NCBI GenBank assembly: GCA_037045435.1
Contig: JBAOID010000010.1
Span: forward strand, 1-6,080
Reading direction: 5' to 3'
Length of the DNA stretch: 6,080 bases
Source: CBDUEF01 sp018063485
GTDB taxonomy: Bacteria > Pseudomonadota > Alphaproteobacteria > Rhodobacterales > Rhodobacteraceae
Program-made: the position numbers and the translations under genes
Part shown: piece after piece, positions 1-5,814 of the stretch
How positions within the stretch are numbered: position 1 is the stretch's first letter
Layout: every line of letters starts with the position of its first letter
The notes under the pieces: model-generated
The model's database searches: none
What the model was told of the DNA's origin: nothing
What the model saw: the letters and a program-made list of their open reading frames with translations, nothing else

Positions 1-344
1 CGCGGCGCCAAGACAAGCCATAACCCCACACCAACATCGCAAGCGTTTGGCCCTCAAGGGCCAAAAGCATCCCGGCAACCGCCTGCTCTGTGACAAGCGC
101 GCTCGCCCGAAGGCTGTCGCACGCCTACGCGCCAATCTTGCAAACCCCAAAGCGGCAACATTTTGCGCTGCCCTTTGGCTCACTTTTACTCTGCCGTAGA
201 CAGTTGATAATCCGCACGCCGGTCACCCTAAGAGTGTTTTGGCTTCAAAGGCTTACAGGCGAAGAGCAGGGGGTTGTCTTTGCTCGGTCCGGTCGCGCCA
301 TGGGGCCGAGGTGGCGGTTCATTTGCGACAGGCAGGTGTAGCTG
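1..344. other. Stretch with no supportable gene
   Basis: I find no convincing gene here. The plus-strand frame at 90-341 has no recognisable motif and its start is not preceded by a good ribosome binding site. On the minus strand a frame is open from about 115 to the window edge, with an ATG at 70-68 followed by a hydrophobic stretch (MLLALEGQTLAMLVW...). Its codons look plausible, but only about 23 residues after the ATG are inside the window and the Shine-Dalgarno match is weak, so it could be the start of a further minus-strand gene or chance. The stretch follows the 3' end of the acetyltransferase gene. I see no clear intrinsic terminator with a T-run and no tRNA-like sequence. Confidence 0.5.
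46..65. repeat. Perfect inverted repeat (hairpin)
   Basis: TTTGGCCC and GGGCCAAA flank a four-base TCAA spacer, giving a perfect 8-bp stem. It could form an RNA hairpin on either strand. Neither side continues into a T-run, so it is not a textbook intrinsic terminator. Its position between the end of the minus-strand operon and the window edge would fit a weak terminator or a protein-binding site, but nothing in the sequence decides between these. Confidence 0.5.
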
Positions 345-812
345 TCACTCAAGGGCGCGCGTCATGAAAACCGAATTGGGGTCGGCGTGATAGCCCTCGA
401 ACGGGCCACATTCCGCGAAACCGGCGCGCTCATAAAGCCGCCGCGCGGGGGCGAAAATTGGCTGCGAGCCGGTCTCAAGGCTGAGCCGCACAAGGCCGCC
501 CGCCCGCGCCTCGGTCACAAGGTGCTGCACCATCAGGCCAGACAAGCCACGCCCGCGATGCTCGGCCAGCACATGCATCGACTTGATCTCACCATGGCCA
601 TCGGTCAGTTGCTTGAAAGCCCCCATTGCCAACGCCTGACCGTCCTCACGCAACACATAAAACGCCACTTCGGGGATCGCCAGTTGCGAGGCATCCATCA
701 TATGGACGCTTTCAGGCGGGGTTTCGGCCCACATATCAATGGAGTGGCGCTGCATCAGCAGCGCCAGATCCGGCCCCATCGGGCTTTCACGAGTGATCAC
801 CGGCTTGGGCAA
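345..812 (-). CDS. GNAT-family N-acetyltransferase, YsnE-like
   Basis: This is a complete 155-residue GNAT-fold enzyme, expected to transfer an acetyl group from acetyl-CoA to a small amine or similar substrate in the cytoplasm. The acetyl-CoA pyrophosphate-binding segment (motif A) covers residues about 75-100, with R86-G-R-G-L-S91 matching R/Q-x-x-G-x-G/A except for Ser at the last position. PPESVH (32-37), GEIKSM (74-79), SLETGS (111-116), PARRLYERAGF (122-132) and DPNSVFMT (144-151) match what I recall of the Bacillus YsnE family, whose substrate is not firmly established. The start is a TTG at 812-810, two bases after the TAA of the upstream gene, which suggests translational coupling. 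The only early ATG (residue 12) would cut into the conserved N-terminal region and has a weak ribosome binding site. It is the last recognised gene of the minus-strand operon. Family assignment is firm; substrate is unknown. Confidence 0.88.
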   Translation of the reverse strand: MPKPVITRESPMGPDLALLMQRHSIDMWAETPPESVHMMDASQLAIPEVAFYVLREDGQALAMGAFKQLTDGHGEIKSMHVLAEHRGRGLSGLMVQHLVTEARAGGLVRLSLETGSQPIFAPARRLYERAGFAECGPFEGYHADPNSVFMTRALE

Positions 813-814
813 GA

Positions 815-2264
815 TTATTGCTCGCCGCCCATGTTCATGCCATTGACCATCATGGCGCCTTCGGGAGTCATTTCCAGCTCCCAGACCAAAGCGCCATTAT
901 CGCCCGGCTTGGCCATGCCCTGCGCCATGCCAAGCATCGGCAGAAACTGGCCTTTCTGGTCATCAGGAGCGGCATTCAGCGCAGGCCTGTACCTTGTCGA
1001 TACCGGTCAGCGTCAGCTTTGCCTTGCCCGAGGGTGTGCCCGCCGGGCCCGCACTCAGCATGCCTTCGTAGGCCAAATCATAGGCCGGCGCAGTCACGCC
1101 TCCGGGGGCAAGCGTCACATCCACCACCCCCTCGGGCAAAAGCGCCGCAAGCATCGCCTCATCCTGTTCGGGTGCCATTGGCGGCGTCTTGGTCAAATCC
1201 ATTGCAGAGATCATCAACTCCACCGGGGCCAACAGATTGAACCGCGTCAGCTTGAAATCCATTGCCAGTTTCGTCGGCACCAGGTCTGCGGCCCAATCTG
1301 GCACCAGACCGGCCGGAATGGTAAAGCCATCCAGCCTGAAGGCTTCACGCAACAGACCGTCCGCGACCAACCCGTTCATCTCGACATCCACGCCGCCAGT
1401 GGCCGCCGCAAACACACCCATCGGCGTGTCAACCGACAAGCCGGTCAGCGTGCCGGCAGACTTCGCAGACGCAAAAAACGGCAGGGCTTTGGTAACCGCG
1501 GCCTTCATCTCGTCTTGATTGCTGGCTATCGACGCTTCATCCGGGTGGGCCACAAAGAACGCCACCAATTTGTAAAGCGCATCCGGGCGATAGCCGGCCA
1601 CGGTTGCATTCGCCTCATAGCTTGCCAGCGTTACCGTGATATTGGTGGGCGGCGCGCCCTCGCCCATCGGCGGCAATGCCATTTCCTCTTTCAAGCCAGA
1701 CGCCACCATGTTCGAGGTGCCGTCCACCCCGCCATTGGCCCCCTCCATCGCGGTGGACTCAAAAACCATGCTGTCAACGTGGTAATGAACATCGGTAGCC
1801 CCAGCCTCTGTGCCGGAGATCTTCTCGGCCAAAGACATATCGGTGATTGTCGAACTCGATGTGGTGAAGGCCTGCAAGGCCACGTCAAACACACCTTCCG
1901 ATTTCATATTGGCGGCCGAAAGCGTCAGATCGAGTTCACCGGGCATCTTGATCATCAGGTTGAACGCCTGATCCTGTGTCATCTTCCAGGTGCCATCGCC
2001 CTGATCGACCAGTTGAAACTCAACCGGGGTCACGCTGGATTCGAAATCCTTTTGCGGCACCTTTGACAGCAGCGGCGTGAAATCGAGCTTCACGCCATAA
2101 GCCTCACCCTCGGGCGCAACCGTGACCACGCCGTCGGTGGCCCCCAGATAGGTTTGCAAAGCGGAGGTGATTGCAGCGGCCCCATCGACAGTGGCAGGCT
2201 CGGCCAATGCGACGCCAGACCAGACGGTAAAAGGCAAGACAGCCAACGCATGGGAAAGACGCAT
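815..2264 (-). CDS. Secreted (periplasmic) protein of unknown function, frameshifted near its C-terminus
   Basis: With one extra base removed near 983 this encodes about 482 residues. ATG at 2264 is preferred over the adjacent GTG at 2267 because AAGGA (2275-2271) lies six bases before it. The N-terminus is a signal peptide: MRL, a hydrophobic run, then ALA with likely cleavage after A21, so export to the periplasm is expected. The mature part is rich in Ala, Gly, Thr, Leu and Met, has few Cys, and alternates acidic and hydrophobic segments as beta-rich envelope proteins do. I do not recognise a catalytic motif; large alphaproteobacterial secreted families such as DUF2125 are possible but unconfirmed. 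As read, the frame stops at a TGA at 965-963. The next frame then continues without a stop as LNAAPDDQKGQF...MNMGGEQ to TAA at 817-815, so the true end is probably 815. It starts 45 bases after the complex I gene and nearly abuts the acetyltransferase gene. Confidence 0.75.
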
Positions 2265-2270
2265 CACAAT

Positions 2271-2275
2271 TCCTT
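2271..2275 (-). promoter_or_regulatory. Ribosome binding site of the secreted-protein gene
   Basis: AAGGA on the minus strand ends six bases before ATG 2264. For the alternative GTG at 2267 the gap would be only three bases, so this site decides the start in favour of the ATG. Confidence 0.7.
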
Positions 2276-2309
2276 TCTGAGTGAATAGACGGCAGAAAAA
2301 GCGGTCAGA

Positions 2310-2621
2310 TCAGTGGGTCCAGGCGCCCCGGCGGTCGGTGGCGAAATTCTCACCGTAACCACGCAAACGAATCAGCGGCTTGCGCGGCTTGGGGGCGACG
2401 ACGATATACTCAAGGCCCCGCTCTTGGGCATAAGCCTCAGCGGCTTCGCTGCTGTCAAAGCGCAGCTTTACCTGTGTTTGGGTATCGTCAGAGCTGGTCC
2501 AGCCCATCAGCGGATCAACCTCACGCGCCGAGGCGGGCGCAAATTCCAGCACCCAGTCCTTGGCCTTGGCCGTGCCCGATTGCATGGCAGTTTTTGCCGG
2601 TTGATAGATGCGCGCACTCAT
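2310..2621 (-). CDS. NDUFS4-like accessory subunit of respiratory complex I (ETC complex I subunit family)
   Basis: This 103-residue protein matches the conserved family of NADH:ubiquinone oxidoreductase accessory subunits (mitochondrial NDUFS4, 18-kDa/AQDQ subunit). In mitochondria this subunit stabilises the NADH-oxidising peripheral arm. Visible signatures are MSARIYQPAK at the start, WVLEF (23-27), DPLMGWTSSDDT (36-47), QVKLRF (50-55), the A-x-x-YA-x-x-x-G region (61-69) and the C-terminal YGENF...AWTH (89-103). The length is typical of bacterial members. ATG 2621 is supported by GGGAGA at 2634-2629, seven bases upstream. The open frame extends further upstream to 2828, but that extension is low-complexity and crosses two palindromes, so I reject it. 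It is the first gene of the minus-strand operon, 45 bases before the secreted-protein gene. The core nuo genes are not in this window. Confidence 0.93.
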   Translation of the reverse strand: MSARIYQPAKTAMQSGTAKAKDWVLEFAPASAREVDPLMGWTSSDDTQTQVKLRFDSSEAAEAYAQERGLEYIVVAPKPRKPLIRLRGYGENFATDRRGAWTH

Positions 2622-2628
2622 AGCAAAT

Positions 2629-2634
2629 TCTCCC
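2629..2634 (-). promoter_or_regulatory. Ribosome binding site of the complex I subunit gene
   Basis: GGGAGA on the minus strand lies seven bases before ATG 2621. It supports the short 103-residue start over the in-frame upstream ATG at 2828. Confidence 0.75.
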
Positions 2635-2676
2635 AAGAGTTGGGCACGGTTATCCCGAAATTCGTGGAAAATTGCA

Positions 2677-2692
2677 AGGCCCCGCGGGGCCT
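2677..2692. repeat. Perfect 16-bp palindrome in the complex I gene leader
   Basis: AGGCCCCGCGGGGCCT equals its own reverse complement. On the minus-strand transcript it would form a very GC-rich hairpin about 55 bases before the complex I start codon. It is followed there by TTGCAATTTT, which resembles a weak intrinsic terminator, so a role as attenuator or upstream terminator is conceivable. It could also be a protein-binding site. The palindrome is seen directly; its function is inference. Confidence 0.55.
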
Positions 2693-2719
2693 CATCTTGC
2701 CAAGTGCGGTGGCAAGATG
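2693..2719. repeat. Inverted repeat with 10-bp perfect arms next to the palindrome
   Basis: CATCTTGCCA (2693-2702) and TGGCAAGATG (2710-2719) are perfect reverse complements separated by seven bases. The element directly abuts the 16-bp palindrome at 2677-2692, so the two could form tandem hairpins in the leader of the minus-strand operon. The TTGCCA-N7-TGGCAA core also has the shape of a dimeric regulator operator. Part of one arm, TCATCTTGCC, recurs at 2877-2886. Confidence 0.6.
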
Positions 2720-2843
2720 CCGCCGGCCGGTCTCTGGGAGTGTGGGTGGAGTGTGGTGAGAACCAACCGACGGCGAGTTTGCTGCTTGCCGGTTCAATCT
2801 GAAACGGTTCTCTGCGCGATGCAACCATAAATTGAGTATGTGA

Positions 2844-2849
2844 ATTATA
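2844..2849 (-). promoter_or_regulatory. Possible -10 element of the minus-strand operon
   Basis: A perfect TATAAT reads on the minus strand in the AT-rich part of the divergent region. The hexamer 17 bp upstream (ATATGG) is a poor -35. If used, transcription would start about 215 bases before the complex I gene and place both palindromes in the 5' leader. Support is only the sequence match and position. Confidence 0.35.
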
Positions 2850-2926
2850 TTTTCGTTAAAATTGCGCCATATCGGTTCATCTTGCCGCAACAGTGGTTAA
2901 CAAGCCCTTTCGACCCCCTTTAACCG

Positions 2927-2941
2927 GAACAAAAACAGAAT
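2927..2941 (+). promoter_or_regulatory. Candidate LexA (SOS) operator upstream of uvrB
   Basis: GAAC-AAAAACA-GAAT lies 25 bp before the uvrB start codon. The alphaproteobacterial LexA box is a direct repeat, GTTC-N7-GTTC, which reads GAAC-N7-GAAC on the other strand. This site has the exact spacing and seven of eight conserved bases. Its place in front of an excision-repair gene fits LexA repression, but a one-mismatch site can arise by chance. Confidence 0.45.
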
Positions 2942-2953
2942 ACATTGGGGCAC

Positions 2954-2960
2954 GAAGGGA
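2954..2960 (+). promoter_or_regulatory. Ribosome binding site of uvrB
   Basis: GAAGGGA lies six bases before ATG 2967 and supports this start, which leaves a short variable N-terminal tail of about 20 residues before the conserved RPKLEGGKRF block. Confidence 0.65.
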
Positions 2961-2966
2961 ATCACC

Positions 2967-5156
2967 ATGCATAATAACTCGCCCGAGCACATGCCGATCC
3001 TGCATGCCCCGATCCAAGCGCGCCCCAAACTGGAAGGCGGCAAGCGCTTTGTCATGCAGACCCCCTTTACCGCGGCAGGCGATCAACCCACCGCGATTGC
3101 CGAATTGACGGCGGGGATTTTGGCGGGCGACCATGATCAGGTGTTGTTGGGCGCCACCGGCACCGGCAAGACCTTTACCATGGCCAAGGTGATCGAGGAA
3201 ACCCAGCGCCCGGCCATCATTCTTGCGCCGAACAAGACACTGGCCGCGCAGCTATACGGCGAATTCAAAGGCTTCTTTCCCGATAATGCGGTGGAATATT
3301 TCGTCATCCTACTACGATTACTACCAGCCCGAGGCCTATGTCGCGCGCACCGACACCTATATCGAGAAGGAATCCCAGATCAACGAAGCAGATCGACCGG
3401 ATGCGCCACTCGGCCACCCGCGCGCTGCTGGAACGCGATGATGTGATCATCGTGGCCTCGGTGTCGTGCATTTACGGCATCGGCTCGGTCGAGACCTATT
3501 CGGCGATGACCCAGGATTTGCTTGTCGGCCAGCACTATGATCAACGGCAGGTTTTGGGCGAATTGGTGGCCCAGGCACTATCGGCGCAACGATACCGCCT
3601 TTCAGCGCGGCTGTTTCAGGGTGCGCGGCGATAGTGTTGAGGTTTGGCCTGCCCACCTTGATGACCGCGCCTGGCGGTTTTCGTTTTTCGGTGAAGAACT
3701 TGGAGTCGATCACCGAATTCGATCCGCTGACGGGTGCCAAGACCGACAGTTTCAAGCAAATCCGCATCTATGCCAACAGCCACTATGTCACCCCGCGCCC
3801 GACCATGCAGCAGGCGATGCAAGGGCATCAAGAAGGAACTGCGCCAGACGCTGGATCTGATGGTGACGCAAGGCAAACTGCTTGAGGCGCAACGGCTGGA
3901 ACAGCGCACCACTTTCGATCTGGAAATGCTTGAAGCCACCGGGGTTTGTACCGGGATTGAAAACTATTCCCGCTATCTGACCGGCCGCGCGCCGGGCGAG
4001 CCACCGCCCACCCTGTTCGAATTCATCCCCGACAATGCCATTGTTTTTGCAGATGAATCCCACGTGTCGGTGCCGCAGATCGGCGGCATGTACAAGGGCG
4101 ACTTCCGCCGCAAGATGACGCTGGCCGAACACGGCTTCCGCCTGCCCTCCTGCATGGACAACCGCCCGCTGAAATTCGAGGAATGGGACGCCATGCGCCC
4201 GCAATCGGTGTTCGTCTCGGCCACCCCGGCGAAATGGGAGATCGAGCAATCGGGCGGCGTCTTTGTCGAGCAGGTGATCCGCCCCACCGGCTTGATTGAT
4301 CCGCCGGTTGAAATCCGCCCGGTCGAAATGCAGGTCGATGATCTGTTGGATGAAATCCGCATCGTGGCGCAGCAGGGCCTGCGGGTGCTGGTCACCGCGC
4401 TGACCAAACGCATGGCCGAGGATCTGACCGAGTATTTCCACGAACAGGGCATCCGCATCCGCTATATGCACTCGGATATCGACACCATCGAACGCATTGA
4501 AATCCTGCGCGATTTGCGGCTGGGGGCGTTTGATGTGCTGGTGGGCATCAACCTCTTGCGTGAGGGGTTGGACATTCCCGAATGTGGGCTGGTCGCCATT
4601 CTTGACGCCGACAAGGAAGGCTTTCTGCGCTCGGAAACCTCGCTGATCCAGACCATCGGCCGCGCGGCGCGCAACTCGGATGGGCGGGTGATCATGTATG
4701 CCGACCGCATTACCGGCTCGATGGAGCGCGCGATTGGCGAAACCAACCGGCGTCGTGAAAAGCAAACCGCCTATAACACCTTGCACGGCATCACGCCGAC
4801 AACGGTGAAAAAGAACGTCGAGGATGTGCTGGCGGGCCTGTGGAAAGGCGACACCGATCAGTCGCGCATCACCGCCAAGGTTGACAGGCCAATGCTCGGC
4901 AGCAATCTGGCTGCGCATCTGGATGCGCTTCGCGCTTACCATGCGCAAGGCGGCCGAGAATCTGGAATTCGAGGAGGCGGCGCGACTGCGCGATGAGGTC
5001 AGGCGGCTGGAAGCGGTGGAACTGGCCGTCGCCGATGATCCGCTCGCCCGCCAATCGGTGATCGAAGAAGCGGTGGACGAGGCGCAAAGGCGCAGCGGTC
5101 GCAGCACAGCCGGGCGCGCGGGTCAAAGGGGCGGCAAGGCGCGGCGGGCTCGCTGA
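2967..5156 (+). CDS. uvrB: UvrABC excinuclease subunit B, reading frame broken by six single-base insertions
   Basis: UvrB is the damage-verifying helicase-like subunit of nucleotide excision repair; it takes DNA from UvrA and recruits UvrC. Removing six extra bases gives about 727 residues, normal for alphaproteobacteria. Visible in order: RPKLEGGKRF (19-28), Walker A GATGTGKT (62-69), the damage-probing beta-hairpin SYYDYYQPEAYV... (about 114-139), DESH Walker B (361-364), helicase motif VI QTIGRAAR (560-567), and the C-terminal UVR motif that contacts UvrC (from about 657). The frame as read shifts near 3306, 3388, 3574, 3702, 3822 and 4940, each by one added base. The longest unbroken part is about 3824-4996, ending in an aberrant GGRESGIRGGGATAR tail because the last insertion falls just before the UVR motif. 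Every inter-shift segment is conserved and free of stops, which favours sequence error over decay. It is divergent from the complex I gene and possibly LexA-controlled. Confidence 0.95.
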
Positions 5157-5162
5157 CGGGCG

Positions 5163-5480
5163 CTAGAACACCCCGATCACCTCATACATCACCGGCTCGA
5201 AACTGCGGCACATGGTGTGGATCACGCGGTTGCGCTCGCGCATTTCCGGGGTGCGCAGCATGGCCTGATAATCGGCGCGCTTTTGCCATTTGGAATAGTT
5301 GCAAATCCGGGTCATCGCGTCATTCATATGCAGCCCCGCGCCGATGAAACCGGGCTGTTTGCTGATGAACGCCTCATAGGCCGATTGCAGCGCCTCCATC
5401 AGATCGGTGGCGGTGGCGGGGCTGGTCTCGAACGTGGTGATCACGGTCTGCCCGTCGAAATCCTGGGAAATATCCGGCAT
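5163..5480 (-). CDS. ABM-domain protein (antibiotic biosynthesis monooxygenase fold)
   Basis: This 105-residue protein looks like a stand-alone ABM domain, a dimeric ferredoxin-like fold found in small cofactor-free monooxygenases, haem-degrading enzymes and many proteins of unknown function. The evidence is the pattern TVITTFETSP near the N-terminus (strand one), an amphipathic helix around residues 24-40, QPGFIGAGLHM (42-52, strand two), RICNYSKWQKRADYQAML (58-75), then a MRERN helix and a short final strand ending VIGVF. Conserved Q-P-G-F and Y-x-x-W are typical of the family. ATG 5480 is preferred over the longer open frame to 5555 because AAGGAGG (5494-5488) lies seven bases before it. 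Its stop is 6 bp from the convergent uvrB stop. It lies 46 bp downstream of the lipoprotein gene, so the two are probably co-transcribed. The substrate cannot be told. Confidence 0.82.
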   Translation of the reverse strand: MPDISQDFDGQTVITTFETSPATATDLMEALQSAYEAFISKQPGFIGAGLHMNDAMTRICNYSKWQKRADYQAMLRTPEMRERNRVIHTMCRSFEPVMYEVIGVF

Positions 5481-5483
5481 GGT

Positions 5484-5502
5484 TGGCCCTCCTTTTTGGC
5501 CA
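5484..5502 (-). promoter_or_regulatory. Strong ribosome binding site inside a small hairpin
   Basis: The near-perfect Shine-Dalgarno sequence AAGGAGG (5494-5488) precedes ATG 5480 by seven bases. It lies mostly in the loop of a possible hairpin with five-base arms TGGCC and GGCCA (5498-5502 and 5484-5488), which overlap the site only at its last base. The short stem may be chance; the Shine-Dalgarno itself is clear and decides the start. Confidence 0.55.
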
Positions 5503-5526
5503 GCGTAAGGCGGGTGGCGGCCCGGA

Positions 5527-5814
5527 TCAACAGCGGATCGCGCCGCGCATTTCACCAGAATCGCCGGTTAGCGATTTTTTGTAAAGTTTGCAGCCAGTTA
5601 CTTCGGGGATCAAGGCGATCATCTGGGCGCGGATGGCCTGATGCTCGCCCCGGCTGGCATATCCGAGCCGGATCACCTCGACCCGTTTTTCGGTATAAAA
5701 CACAGTGTATTGGCGAGCATCGCGGGTGACATCGACCCGCGTGGCATTGAAAAACTCCGGCGCCGGTTGGGCACCACAGGCGGCAAGGAACAAGAGGGGA
5801 ATAAGGCGCTTCAT
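5527..5814 (-). CDS. Small predicted lipoprotein of unknown function
   Basis: This 95-residue protein begins MKRLIPLLFLAAC, a short lipoprotein signal peptide with lipobox L10-A-A-C13. Signal peptidase II should cleave before Cys13, which would carry the lipid anchor on the periplasmic side of the inner membrane or in the outer membrane. The mature part is about 83 residues with mixed strand-like segments (RQYTVFYTEKRVEVIRLG) and two further cysteines, Cys75 and the C-terminal Cys95, which could form a disulphide. The end GDSGEMRGAIRC is distinctive, but I cannot name a function. No good Shine-Dalgarno precedes ATG 5814: the minus-strand leader there is pyrimidine-rich. The clear signal peptide still supports this start. 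It lies 46 bp upstream of the ABM gene on the same strand. Confidence 0.78.
   Translation of the reverse strand: MKRLIPLLFLAACGAQPAPEFFNATRVDVTRDARQYTVFYTEKRVEVIRLGYASRGEHQAIRAQMIALIPEVTGCKLYKKSLTGDSGEMRGAIRC

Larger units (their letters stand above)
2622..2966. other. Divergent intergenic region between the complex I gene and uvrB
   Basis: This 345-bp region separates the minus-strand operon from uvrB. Its middle, about 2825-2880, is clearly AT-richer than the genes, as expected for promoters. It contains two adjacent palindromes (2677-2692 and 2693-2719), a minus-strand TATAAT (2849-2844) and a LexA-like site (2927-2941). CGGTTC occurs three times (2790-2795, 2805-2810, 2873-2878), and the 10-mer TCATCTTGCC occurs at 2692-2701 and 2877-2886. 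Small open frames on both strands show no recognisable protein features. I see no tRNA. Confidence 0.7.

Noticed and set aside
90..341. 83-codon plus-strand open frame at the left edge
   Set aside because: No motif, no clear ribosome binding site and unremarkable composition.
46..719. CRISPR array or tandem repeat cluster
   Set aside because: Only isolated short repeats are present; no regularly spaced direct repeats occur here or elsewhere in the window.
387..2066. 559-codon plus-strand open frame
   Set aside because: It lies antisense to the acetyltransferase and secreted-protein genes, its translation is rich in His, Arg and Gln with no domain, and it has no ribosome binding site. It is a product of codon bias on the opposite strand.
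2310..2828. Longer 172-residue version of the complex I subunit starting at 2828
   Set aside because: The extra N-terminus is not family-like and runs through two palindromes, while ATG 2621 has a good Shine-Dalgarno and gives the family's normal length.
3788..5107. 439-codon minus-strand open frame
   Set aside because: It is the antisense shadow of the conserved C-terminal two-thirds of uvrB.
2967..5156. Programmed ribosomal frameshifting in uvrB
   Set aside because: Six successive shifts in one housekeeping gene, at sites without common slippery sequences, have no precedent that I know of; extra bases from sequencing explain them simply.
5163..5555. Longer 130-residue start for the ABM protein
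   Set aside because: The added residues overlap the end of the lipoprotein gene and lack a ribosome binding site; ATG 5480 has AAGGAGG at seven bases.
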